NCBI RefSeq assembly: GCF_900142225.1
Contig: NZ_FRAD01000005.1
Location: 153,857 to 217,856, forward strand
Reading direction: 5' to 3'
Source: Hathewaya proteolytica DSM 3090
GTDB taxonomy: Bacteria; Bacillota; Clostridia; Clostridiales; Clostridiaceae
DNA length: 64,000 bases
Below, piece after piece: positions 37,891 through 46,189 of this stretch. Both the position numbers and the translations under genes were made by a program. Every line of letters begins with the position of its first letter. Within the stretch, counting starts at the first letter, position 1. The notes beneath the pieces are model-generated. The model worked only from the letters and a program-made list of their open reading frames with translations, was not told where the DNA came from and did not search any database.

Positions 37891-40098
37891 TTATTTTACT
37901 CTACTTCTAGCCCATTTTGTTACTATATATCTATCTTTACTCTTCCTAACTCTAGCATTTGCATTAACATATTCATCTTTCCCCACTATGGCACTGGAAA
38001 TATTATAGTTTGCACCCATTTCACCAGGTGCAAAAAACTTTTCAACCACTTTTGCCTTAGAAAATGTATTTTTTATCATATCCTCAGAATAATTAATTTT
38101 TATACTACCATTTATAGTAACATTGCCACTGCATATAATAGCTCCATTTATACTACCTGTTGCTCCTGAGTTTTTTAGATTTAAATTCCCTAAGCAGTAT
38201 ATAATTCCATTAAAATCTTTGCCAGCTAAATCCAAAGTTGTACCCCCAGGTAAGTATTTAACAATATTCGCAGTACTCCAATTTTTTGTATCACTTAGTT
38301 TGAACTTAGGGATTGCCTCAGGTTCTTCAAAGTTAACTATAGTATCTTTTAATAAATTCGTATTAACTAAATTAGTAACACTTCTATTCACCGTTCCAAA
38401 ATGCTTAGTTTTAGCAGCTAATATTTGATTGAGAGTATTCTTTGGTGTATAGCTTGTTGAAGGTGTTTTACTCCTATATTGTGCTACCTGCGAAGAAGTA
38501 CAACCTTCGTCATACTCATTATCTCTACTAACAAAAGTCGTACCTACAAATCCTTTGTTTATTTCAGTAGTATTATTGTAGTTAATTTCTGATGTATAGT
38601 CTTTTACGTCATTACCCCCAATCCTCATTGATGAGGTATCTTTAGCTGAAACCATAAGATTAGTAACTTTAAATTTAGATAATGAGCAATTCGACATATT
38701 TACTTTGCCTGAAAATAAAAGATTTCTAGTGTCTAAACAAGTTGTATTATTACTATTATTAATATTAACATTAGGTGCGTAGATGTTACCACCTTTAGTA
38801 TCATTAAAAATAAAAGGCATACATTTTCTAACTTGCCCATCCTCCGTAGTGTACGAATAAAGCTTAGGGCTACCTTCCATAACCTGTTCTATTTTAGGTT
38901 CAGATATAGCAAATGTTACTATATCATCTTCGTCAGTATCATAAAAGAATGGCCTATTTTTATATACACTCAATTTTATATCATAGGCTTCAGAACCAAA
39001 ACTATTTACGGTTAGTTTAGCATTATTATCTATATTAAGATTGTTGGCAACGCTTACATTACCATTTATAGTTGTATCAGATGAATTAATGATAATGTCT
39101 CCATTTGCTGCTGCTATCTCTCCATTGATAGTTTGAGTCCCACCATTTATAAATATAGATCCACCAGCTGCTATGGCATTTGTATATACAGGATTACCTC
39201 TTACAGTTCTGTATTTTGTACTGTCAGCCCCTTCATATACCGGTGGCATAATGGCCAAATTTCCGGTTATCATTCTCCCCTTTAACTCCTTAGTTCCTAA
39301 AACTCTTTGTCCACCCGCTAATGCTGATGCACCATTTTCTACATTGCATCCATAAACATTTAGATCCATTACAAAATCAGTAGGGGTAAGCTCAAATTTT
39401 TTCCATTGTTCCAAATTGCTAATTTTTTGTTTTTCTTTTAAAACTTCCGGTTGTACTGAATCATCTTCCACAGTATTTATCTTAAAATTTTTATAATTTT
39501 TACTTTCATTTACGTTAAAAGAAGCTGTATAATAGGCCTCATAATATTTTGCATTAGATGCTACTTCTCCATTTGATACAGTTATACCACTAACATCAAA
39601 CTTATTGTCATTATAATCTTTTTGTGCGTATGAATAATACAATCTATTAAATGCTTGGTTAAAAAACACCTCTAAAAACTCTGAATACAAAACACTATTT
39701 ATAGTTACTCCATCTAGCATTACACTTTTGTCTTTTACTTCACTTTCCCATATACTGTGTATTAAATTATGATTATCTTCAGGACTAGTTAAAGCCATTA
39801 CTGATTCCTCATACTGTACATAATCATACGTCTGTTTATATAGTTCATTTTTCATATATTTTACAGCTAGCATCTCCGCTTGTGAGAGATTCTTATCTAA
39901 ATCCGTCAGTACCTTCTGTGCAGCTTTTTCCAAATGATAATATTCAGCATTGGACGTTGCAACCTTTCCCGCCATTTTCATATTGTTTAATGACATGGCC
40001 AAGGAAACACTACCTAAGCTTAAAATCAACATAATAGAAATTAGAGCAATAATTAAGGCTGAACCTTTTCTTTTTTGTTTGTGAATATTTTGTTTCAT
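37891..40098 (-). CDS. Large PilX-like pilus protein with N-terminal membrane helix
   Basis: 735 residues. SALIIALISIMLILSLGSVSLAMSL is a type IV pilus minor-subunit (PilX-type) N-terminal helix, without a clear prepilin cleavage site. The middle (about 300-400) is a repeated beta pattern (GGTQTINGEIAAANGDIIIN; TTINGNVSVANNLNI) like a polymer-forming beta-helix, and a similar stretch occurs near the C-terminus. It ends in a basic tail (KSKDRYIVTKWARSRVK). It is co-directional with PilV and close behind it. It may sit at the pilus tip or anchor, which is inference. Confidence 0.75.
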   Translation of the reverse strand: MKQNIHKQKRKGSALIIALISIMLILSLGSVSLAMSLNNMKMAGKVATSNAEYYHLEKAAQKVLTDLDKNLSQAEMLAVKYMKNELYKQTYDYVQYEESVMALTSPEDNHNLIHSIWESEVKDKSVMLDGVTINSVLYSEFLEVFFNQAFNRLYYSYAQKDYNDNKFDVSGITVSNGEVASNAKYYEAYYTASFNVNESKNYKNFKINTVEDDSVQPEVLKEKQKISNLEQWKKFELTPTDFVMDLNVYGCNVENGASALAGGQRVLGTKELKGRMITGNLAIMPPVYEGADSTKYRTVRGNPVYTNAIAAGGSIFINGGTQTINGEIAAANGDIIINSSDTTINGNVSVANNLNIDNNAKLTVNSFGSEAYDIKLSVYKNRPFFYDTDEDDIVTFAISEPKIEQVMEGSPKLYSYTTEDGQVRKCMPFIFNDTKGGNIYAPNVNINNSNNTTCLDTRNLLFSGKVNMSNCSLSKFKVTNLMVSAKDTSSMRIGGNDVKDYTSEINYNNTTEINKGFVGTTFVSRDNEYDEGCTSSQVAQYRSKTPSTSYTPKNTLNQILAAKTKHFGTVNRSVTNLVNTNLLKDTIVNFEEPEAIPKFKLSDTKNWSTANIVKYLPGGTTLDLAGKDFNGIIYCLGNLNLKNSGATGSINGAIICSGNVTINGSIKINYSEDMIKNTFSKAKVVEKFFAPGEMGANYNISSAIVGKDEYVNANARVRKSKDRYIVTKWARSRVK

Positions 40099-40107
40099 AG
40101 TTTCCTC

Positions 40108-41181
40108 CTATTTAGACAAATATTCTTTAGAAGATAGTTTATATATAATATTTCCTTTGTAATCTTTAACATTTATATTTAAATCATACTTAATTTGAGC
40201 ACTTTTTTCTACATTAAGCACAGTTTTTGTAGCACTACCATATATAAGTTCTACATTTACTGCTTTGTTCAGCAAATCCACATTCTCTTGATTATTTGAA
40301 GCAATATAAATTTGCACATCCAAATCACTTTCATTTATAACCTGAATATTATATTTTCCCTTAACCTTTATGTCTATGTCACCTTCAGTAATTTTTATAG
40401 GAAAAATACCTTTACTACATTGTTCCTTAGTCATATCTACTTTTGAATATACCCTCTTATCAGCATCAAAATTGTTTATACCTGTACTAAGTAGATGACA
40501 GTAAGCAAAATAATTGAAAGTTACTGGCCCTGAATTTCTATAATTTTCATAGTGAGCTAGTGTACAACCCGCAAGCCCATTTTTTACGTCTTTTTTATAT
40601 GATGGGAATAAAGGTGAAATTTCATCCTTTATCCAGTTGTCCCATTCAGTATGAGTCCAATTCCTAAATAAAGCTGCATAATAATTTCCACCATAATAAT
40701 CAGGTTCGTTTGCCACATAAAGCAAATATTTTTCCTTATCTCTTGCCAACTTCATCCCTGATTGAGAATCGAGCCCATCGGGTGTATACATTATACTACT
40801 TCCTATAGTTTTATCCTCTACAATGGTATAGTCTACTGAATATCCATTTCCAATAGGCGCTGCCGGATCAAGCTTATTCCAAGTATAGTCGTATTTTTCA
40901 CTGCCTACATAAGTTGTTTTAGAACTAGACCCCCCTGCTTCAGGGGTGCCAGTCAAATTATTAGTTCTTATAAATTCTTCAGGATTCTTTTTAAATGATT
41001 GAAGTAAATTACTAGCCACTTCATTAGATTTATCAGTAACTTTAGCACTTCTATTTACTAAGCTGGAAGTTTTAAAAGCTTCCATGACAGCTATACCTAC
41101 CATAACAAAAATTGCAACAGCTACTACCACCTCTATTAGTGTGGTTCCCCGTTTCCTTGAATGTTTTATCAGTTTAGGCAT
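40108..41181 (-). CDS. Type IV prepilin-like protein (PilV-type)
   Basis: 357 residues. RKRGTTLIEVVVAVAIFVMV is a class III signal with Gly before the cleavage point and Glu at +5. A large C-terminal extracellular domain follows, with a repeat-like beta segment at the end (VKGKYNIQVINESDLDVQIY). It lies two bases upstream of the pilO gene end and nine bases after the PilX-like gene's start, so all are in one operon. The minor pilin role is inferred from its size and position. Confidence 0.8.
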   Translation of the reverse strand: MPKLIKHSRKRGTTLIEVVVAVAIFVMVGIAVMEAFKTSSLVNRSAKVTDKSNEVASNLLQSFKKNPEEFIRTNNLTGTPEAGGSSSKTTYVGSEKYDYTWNKLDPAAPIGNGYSVDYTIVEDKTIGSSIMYTPDGLDSQSGMKLARDKEKYLLYVANEPDYYGGNYYAALFRNWTHTEWDNWIKDEISPLFPSYKKDVKNGLAGCTLAHYENYRNSGPVTFNYFAYCHLLSTGINNFDADKRVYSKVDMTKEQCSKGIFPIKITEGDIDIKVKGKYNIQVINESDLDVQIYIASNNQENVDLLNKAVNVELIYGSATKTVLNVEKSAQIKYDLNINVKDYKGNIIYKLSSKEYLSK

Positions 41182-41182
41182 A

Positions 41183-42322
41183 TTATCTTGTCACTCCTTT
41201 TACAATGACATTTTCTTTAGGGTTTTCCAAGACAAATTTAGGATTAAAAGCATCATCATTTACAACGGTTATTTCAAGATTATACTTAGTATTATTGTTA
41301 ACTGATAACTTCAATTTCACTATATCTTCAGCCGTAACTCTTGGAGTAGATAAAACTGTCATGCGAATAGTATTATTTTTCAAAACGATATTGGAATTAA
41401 TAGTTTTAGAATTCTTACCTAGAGTACATTTAGCAGTAAGATTTTTTTCATTTCCGCTGATATTTAAAGTTCCATTGATCTCACCATCGTCAAGAGAATA
41501 AACTTCAGTTTCAAACTTTCCGTTTTCTATGAAAAGCACCTTCGCATCCTCATATTGTGAAGAATTTATATTCATAAAATACTCCGGAGTATAATAAACT
41601 GAATCCTCAGGTAAGTTGCCAAGTCCAGGTGTAGTTGTGAATATATCAGCACGACCTTCAAATGGTGGTAACTTATATGGACATTCCACAACTTCATTTT
41701 TATCAACATAGCTGATTGTATCAAGAGTCAAACTTCCAAAAAGAGCTCCTATTTTTGATTCTTTAATAGTTACATTTTTTATAGAAAACAACCTATCAGC
41801 ATTTTCTATATCCTTTATGAAATCAAATATGTTTTTAAATTCACCAGAAATCTCCATGGCAAAGCCATTTTGAACTACGTATTTTGGCAAAGTATTCTGC
41901 TCTGGTGGAACTCCAGCTCCTCCACTTAGAAATGTTTCCACACTCATACAAAGGGCTCCATTGTTTGCAACTGATGAAATTTGTATATTTCTAGCAGCAG
42001 CACTTCTATATAAAATATCCAAAGAGTGTGGTAAGGATTGGAAAGGCGGTACTTTCAATTTCATTCTTTGGTCGGTATGCTTCAACTTTTCATTTTGTTT
42101 TTTTAATGTAGCTATATTTTCAAATTTTTCTTTTAAATCATCTCTTTTAGCTTCCACAATCTTATAATTTTCTCTATTTTCCTTTGTGGATTGTAATTTA
42201 GGAGATATTAAGAAATTATACCCTAAAAATATTACAGCAATTATTCCTACTCCAAACAACAAATTTTTATCTCTATCAGATATCTGTAGGCTCGATGTCT
42301 TAGGTTTTTTAAATTTAAGCAT
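41183..42322 (-). CDS. pilO: PilO-like pilus alignment protein
   Basis: 379 residues. One N-terminal membrane helix (LLFGVGIIAVIFLGYNFLI) is followed by a coiled coil (NRENYKIVEAKRDDLKEKF) and a ferredoxin-like periplasmic-type domain; LYRSAAARNIQISSVANNG resembles PilO. A further C-terminal beta-rich domain of ~180 residues extends it beyond standard PilO, as in other Gram-positive versions. It lies 13 bases after pilN. Function by position and fold. Confidence 0.8.
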   Translation of the reverse strand: MLKFKKPKTSSLQISDRDKNLLFGVGIIAVIFLGYNFLISPKLQSTKENRENYKIVEAKRDDLKEKFENIATLKKQNEKLKHTDQRMKLKVPPFQSLPHSLDILYRSAAARNIQISSVANNGALCMSVETFLSGGAGVPPEQNTLPKYVVQNGFAMEISGEFKNIFDFIKDIENADRLFSIKNVTIKESKIGALFGSLTLDTISYVDKNEVVECPYKLPPFEGRADIFTTTPGLGNLPEDSVYYTPEYFMNINSSQYEDAKVLFIENGKFETEVYSLDDGEINGTLNISGNEKNLTAKCTLGKNSKTINSNIVLKNNTIRMTVLSTPRVTAEDIVKLKLSVNNNTKYNLEITVVNDDAFNPKFVLENPKENVIVKGVTR

Positions 42323-42335
42323 TTTCTCCCTCCTC

Positions 42336-42905
42336 CTATTGAACTATCTCTATGTTAAAATTATACCTTGAGACAGCTGGTGCACCGCCGCCCTCTGCAT
42401 TAACATTAGTATTCTCGCTGATTAAGCCACAATTGCGAAGCTCTACAGATTTAAAATAACCACTAGTCCTAAGAGTTTCAGTAAATCCAATGACTATCTC
42501 CTTATCACTACCCATTCCAGACAATTTTAAGGCACCATTATCATCTAACTCATAACTAGAAATAGCTATTCCCTCAGGGCATTTCTCACCAATCATCTTA
42601 ATTGTATCACTCTTCTTTATGATTGCATTACTCTTGTCTACAAGCCTACTCAAAGAATTAACACTATTGTTTAGCTTTGCACTTTCATTCTGTACGGTAA
42701 CTACTTCACTATAGGTTTCAATTTCTTTATTCAAACTGTTAATTCTAAAGTTTAAAAATGTATTATAAATGAATAAACATAAAAACACACCAATTACCGC
42801 CGCAGCAGAAATTGCAAAAATACTTGCGATTAAATTTTTTGAGCTTTTTCTTTTTGATAAAGACTCCAATACACTTTCTTTTTTTAAAAAGTTAATATCC
42901 TTCAT
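42336..42905 (-). CDS. pilN: PilN-like pilus assembly protein
   Basis: 189 residues. KDINFLKKES is the short N-terminal motif that binds PilM (compare INLLP in Gram-negative PilN), then a membrane helix (LIASIFAISAAAVIGVFLCL) and a coiled coil (NSLNKEIETYSEVVTVQNES). The start is taken as the ATG at 42905 behind GGGAGG; a TTG lies one codon earlier. It lies between pilM and pilO, the standard order. Confidence 0.85.
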   Translation of the reverse strand: MKDINFLKKESVLESLSKRKSSKNLIASIFAISAAAVIGVFLCLFIYNTFLNFRINSLNKEIETYSEVVTVQNESAKLNNSVNSLSRLVDKSNAIIKKSDTIKMIGEKCPEGIAISSYELDDNGALKLSGMGSDKEIVIGFTETLRTSGYFKSVELRNCGLISENTNVNAEGGGAPAVSRYNFNIEIVQ

Positions 42906-42908
42906 CAA

Positions 42909-43937
42909 TTATTCCTCCCTTATGGCCGCACCTATAGCTGGCAAGTATAATGACATGTCCTCTATTTGTCTCGTTTTAATGCTAGAAAAATCACCGCTGC
43001 TCAATACTATAGTAGGTATCTTAAATATGGTCTGGAAATGATTTTGTATTCCCGGTACTTTTGCACCGCCACCAGTAAGAATAATTTTACTTATTCCCTT
43101 TGTGCTCATATTTTGATTAAAGAAGCTAATTGTTCTTTGGATTTCCTGCTGAATAGAACCATATGAAGTATTTATTACAACACCCATCTCTTCCTCATCA
43201 AACATTCCATCATAGCCTTCTTTTTTTCTTCTCTCTGCTTCTTCAATAGTCATATTAAATTCCCTAACCATGAACTGATCTAAGGTTACTCCCCCTGCAG
43301 GAACGTGTCGGCTAAGAACAAGAACATCATTAGACACAATACTAACCATGGATTTTTGAGTTCCTATATCCACAACAATTATATTACCTTCTCTTATTGG
43401 CAAGTTTACATAAACATTTAATGCCTTACAAACACAGTTAGCTGACACATCAATATACCTTACAGCGCCATCCAAGTCTTGTACTAACTTCATATATTCT
43501 TCGTAAATTCCCTTAGGACACATAGCTACAAAACCATACATATTATCGCTATCCGTATTTGTGATCTTATAAGTGACCTCATAATTGTCAGTTATACCCT
43601 TATACGAATTGCTGATATCCTCTAAAACCTTGTTTTCAATTTCCTTTTCCTTTACTTTTGGAATCTTAAGTTCCCTTATTATCACACTGGGGGACCCGAT
43701 TGTAAGTGCTATAGCTTTATATTTATTATCCAAGGTCAATAAATATCTTCTAATTTCTTCACTGATGGCTAGAAAATTTTCTATATTTCCATTGCTTACA
43801 GCATCTTTGGGTGTTTCAATAGAGCTTAAATGAAGGATTTCACTCTTTTTACCATAGTTTTTGATCATAGCAAAGGATATTCTTTTTGTGCCAATATCTA
43901 TACCAAGAATATTTCCTTTCTTACTGATGTTAATCAT
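42909..43937 (-). CDS. pilM: PilM, actin-like type IV pilus assembly protein
   Basis: 342 residues, actin-like ATPase fold: GNILGIDIGTKRISFAMIKN (phosphate 1), VVDIGTQKSMVSIV (phosphate 2) and ILTGGGAKVPGIQNHF (adenosine motif). It binds the PilN N-terminus inside the cell and links to the motor. The ATG overlaps the preceding pseudopilin stop by one base (TAATG). Confidence 0.93.
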   Translation of the reverse strand: MINISKKGNILGIDIGTKRISFAMIKNYGKKSEILHLSSIETPKDAVSNGNIENFLAISEEIRRYLLTLDNKYKAIALTIGSPSVIIRELKIPKVKEKEIENKVLEDISNSYKGITDNYEVTYKITNTDSDNMYGFVAMCPKGIYEEYMKLVQDLDGAVRYIDVSANCVCKALNVYVNLPIREGNIIVVDIGTQKSMVSIVSNDVLVLSRHVPAGGVTLDQFMVREFNMTIEEAERRKKEGYDGMFDEEEMGVVINTSYGSIQQEIQRTISFFNQNMSTKGISKIILTGGGAKVPGIQNHFQTIFKIPTIVLSSGDFSSIKTRQIEDMSLYLPAIGAAIREE

Positions 43938-44476
43938 TATATTGTACCTCCCATTTTGTAATTTACAGACCTAAGCGTCACTTTTTGATTAATCTCTTTT
44001 ATTGAACCATCAGAGATGTTTTTATACTGTATCTTAATTTGAACATAATTCATATCTTCTGCTTTTTCAGCATTTTTATATTCCACACTAAAGCCAGATA
44101 TCTTTGCAATATTGCTGTCATAGGTGTCTGTAGCTTCCTTTAACATCCCCTGGGAACTGTCATAAAATATTTTTACTTTATCCCTTTCATCACCATTTCG
44201 CTTTACATACAAAATTGGGTTTGAGGCATCAGTTTTATCCACTGATATGGCATTGCTGATATCATTTTGTTGCAGAATGTTTACTATGTAAGACATAGCA
44301 ATCCTAGCTTCACTGACTTCATCGTATTCCTTTTTTATATTGGTGCTTAATTTACTGCTGCTTACTGTATAGACAGCTATAAGGGAAGACAAAATAGCGA
44401 TTAATGCTAATACAATTATTACTTCAATAAGAGTAAATCCAGATTTTCTTTTATAATTTAAATTATTATTCCTCAT
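43937..44476 (-). CDS. Minor pseudopilin (type IV prepilin-like)
   Basis: 179 residues. RKSGFTLIEVIIVLALIAIL is a class III signal with Gly-Phe at the cleavage point and Glu at +5. A beta-rich C-terminal domain follows (VEYKNAEKAEDMNYVQIKIQ). It overlaps the preceding pseudopilin by four bases and pilM by one, so it is translationally coupled. Probably a low-abundance priming subunit, by position. Confidence 0.85.
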   Translation of the reverse strand: MRNNNLNYKRKSGFTLIEVIIVLALIAILSSLIAVYTVSSSKLSTNIKKEYDEVSEARIAMSYIVNILQQNDISNAISVDKTDASNPILYVKRNGDERDKVKIFYDSSQGMLKEATDTYDSNIAKISGFSVEYKNAEKAEDMNYVQIKIQYKNISDGSIKEINQKVTLRSVNYKMGGTI

Positions 44477-44781
44477 TTTAGAGTAACCCCCACATTGTAA
44501 TTGTGACTTAAAGGGTTATAAGTATAATTATACTTTTGGCGGTCTATACGTGTGCCGTAAGAAGAGTCTTTTTCTAGATCGCTTATAGTAGCAGGATATT
44601 CACCCTCCAAGGCATAATACTGTCTTATAGCCTTGTTTACAGAAACTTTATGAACTTCCAATTCGCTCTGTTGTTTTCTTTTATAACTTTCACTTACAGA
44701 TGGAACAGCAATAGCCATTATGATTCCCATAATAGCCAAAACAACTATGATTTCAATTAAAGTAAAGCCCTTCTTTTTCAT
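44473..44781 (-). CDS. Type IV prepilin, small
   Basis: 102 residues, starting MKKKGFTLIEIIVVLAIMGI with the class III signal. The C-terminal domain is short (EYPATISDLEKDSSYGTRID), in the range of T2SS GspG- or ComGC-like pilins. AGGAGGGAG lies ahead of the ATG. It is separated from the third major-type pilin by 95 bases with weak hairpins, and overlaps the next gene by four bases. Confidence 0.85.
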   Translation of the reverse strand: MKKKGFTLIEIIVVLAIMGIIMAIAVPSVSESYKRKQQSELEVHKVSVNKAIRQYYALEGEYPATISDLEKDSSYGTRIDRQKYNYTYNPLSHNYNVGVTLK

Positions 44782-44876
44782 TTTCTCCCTCCTTATAAAT
44801 TTAAAAAATCATTATATATCTGTATCACCTAGAAACATCTATAGTGATTTTTTAAGCTTATATATGGAATACAAGC

Positions 44877-45254
44877 TTAGTTTAGCTTTTTAGGCTCTTG
44901 GAACTTTCCATCTCCAGTGTACTCAACTTCATAGTTGTCTTTTGAAACGTACTTAAAGGCACCATTGGTAGTGTCTAGTCCATCGATGTAAGGTTTTTTT
45001 GTAGTATCAAAGGAAACAGGTGCTGGAAGTCCACACTTTACAAGCTCATCTCTATCAGAAGTAGTGGGAAACTTTCCATGCTGTCCGTTAAAGTATTCAA
45101 TAGCTAACTGACAATTTTTTGCCTCAGTTAAGGCAGACTTGCCCCTAGCATCATCTGTAAAGCCAGAAAACTTAGGTAAAAGCACTGCTGCAAGAACGCC
45201 TAAGATAGCAATAACTACGATTAATTCAATTAAAGTAAAACCTTTCTTTTTCAT
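44877..45254 (-). CDS. Major-type type IV pilin 3
   Basis: 125 residues, starting MKKKGFTLIELIVVIAILGV with LPKFSGFTDDARGKSA shared with its two neighbours. The C-terminal domain is different, and has two cysteines (KNCQLAIEYF; VKCGLPAP) that could form a disulfide loop. It lies third in the tandem array, downstream of a ten-base intercistronic hairpin. Confidence 0.9.
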   Translation of the reverse strand: MKKKGFTLIELIVVIAILGVLAAVLLPKFSGFTDDARGKSALTEAKNCQLAIEYFNGQHGKFPTTSDRDELVKCGLPAPVSFDTTKKPYIDGLDTTNGAFKYVSKDNYEVEYTGDGKFQEPKKLN

Positions 45255-45290
45255 ATAAACTTCCCCTTTCTATAATGTTAATCAGAATAA

Positions 45291-45323
45291 GCAGCATACA
45301 TATATAATTATACTGTATGCTGC
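45291..45323 (-). promoter_or_regulatory. Intercistronic hairpin between pilin 2 and pilin 3
   Basis: GCAGCATACA (45291-45300) and TGTATGCTGC (45314-45323) form a perfect ten-base stem right after the pilin 2 stop. No long U-tract follows, so it looks like an mRNA stabiliser or partial terminator that would favour expression of the two upstream pilins. Confidence 0.65.
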
Positions 45324-45341
45324 AAAATTTTATTAACTAAC

Positions 45342-45713
45342 TTACGAATCCTTAAGAGTTCCGTTTTCAGTAACTTTTATCGTGATTTTGTCACTAAACT
45401 TATACGTAAATAAAAGTCCACTTCCATCTGTCGGTACCGTACTTGCGATTGTTGTATTGGTTCTAAGTTTATCTGATAAATTTGATAGCGTTGTTGCTTT
45501 ATCAGTTTCAGTTGGATATACACCCTTTTCAGCATAGTATGCTGACATGGCAGTGTATACATTCTTTGCCTCAGACATTGCTGATTTCTTTCTTGCATCA
45601 TCTGTGAATCCTGAGAACTTAGGCAATAGTACTGCCGCAAGGATACCTAGGATTGCAATAACTACGATTAGTTCGATTAATGTAAAGCCTTTTTTAACAC
45701 TTTTCTTTTTCAT
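45342..45713 (-). CDS. Major-type type IV pilin 2
   Basis: 123 residues, starting MKKKSVKKGFTLIELIVVIA. The start is set at the ATG behind GGAGGAG; the frame continues upstream but has no ribosome binding site there. The first ~45 mature residues are identical to pilin 1, and the encoding DNA is nearly identical over 110 bases (45586-45695 against 45988-46097, three differences seen). The C-terminal domain differs (AYYAEKGVYPTETDKATTLS). No cysteine. Confidence 0.92.
   Translation of the reverse strand: MKKKSVKKGFTLIELIVVIAILGILAAVLLPKFSGFTDDARKKSAMSEAKNVYTAMSAYYAEKGVYPTETDKATTLSNLSDKLRTNTTIASTVPTDGSGLLFTYKFSDKITIKVTENGTLKDS
45586..45695 (-). repeat. 110-base near-identical segment in pilin 2 (copy A)
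   Basis: Matches 45988-46097 with three differences by eye. It encodes the class III signal and the N-terminal helix of the pilin. Confidence 0.9.
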
Positions 45714-45761
45714 TTCGCTCCTCCATTTCATGCTAAAAAGCATTTTTTAAGTTATACTTCG

Positions 45762-46121
45762 CTATGATTTTACAGTTAAAGTACCATCTCCAGAAACAGA
45801 TATCTCAACTTTTCCATCTTTATAGGTAAACAATTTTGCTTCTGTACCATCAAAGGTGTTTAGCTTGCTTTTTAGTCCTGAAGGTAGTAATGCTTCTGCT
45901 GCTGTCTTATTAGCTGGGTATGAACCTTTTTGGGCATATTCTGTAGAGAATATTGTGTACATGTTCTTTGCTTCTGACATTCCACTTTTCTTTCTTGCAT
46001 CATCTGTGAATCCTGAGAACTTAGGCAATAGTACTGCTGCAAGGATACCTAGGATGGCGATAACTACGATTAGTTCGATTAATGTAAAGCCTTTTTTTGT
46101 ACTTCTTTTTGCTTTTTTCAT
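45762..46121 (-). CDS. Major-type type IV pilin 1
   Basis: 119 residues, starting MKKAKRSTKKGFTLIELIVV. It shares the N-terminal helix with pilins 2 and 3 (LAAVLLPKFSGFTDDARKKS) and has its own C-terminal domain (FSTEYAQKGSYPANKTAAEA). AAAGGAGG precedes the start. First of the tandem array, just after pilC, and so the best candidate for the main pilus subunit. No disulfide cysteines. Confidence 0.92.
   Translation of the reverse strand: MKKAKRSTKKGFTLIELIVVIAILGILAAVLLPKFSGFTDDARKKSGMSEAKNMYTIFSTEYAQKGSYPANKTAAEALLPSGLKSKLNTFDGTEAKLFTYKDGKVEISVSGDGTLTVKS
45988..46097 (-). repeat. 110-base near-identical segment in pilin 1 (copy B)
   Basis: Partner of 45586-45695; together they form direct repeats 402 bases apart that could recombine to fuse pilins 1 and 2. 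Confidence 0.9.
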
Positions 46122-46189
46122 TTTAAAAATCCTCCTTTATTTTTATAATATATTATAAACTTTAATTAATTAAAGTTCATGTAACACTG

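Noticed and set aside
44782..44876. Weak hairpins between pilin 3 and the next pseudopilin as a c-di-GMP riboswitch
   Set aside because: The gap of 95 bases is too short and no conserved core of either c-di-GMP riboswitch class is visible.
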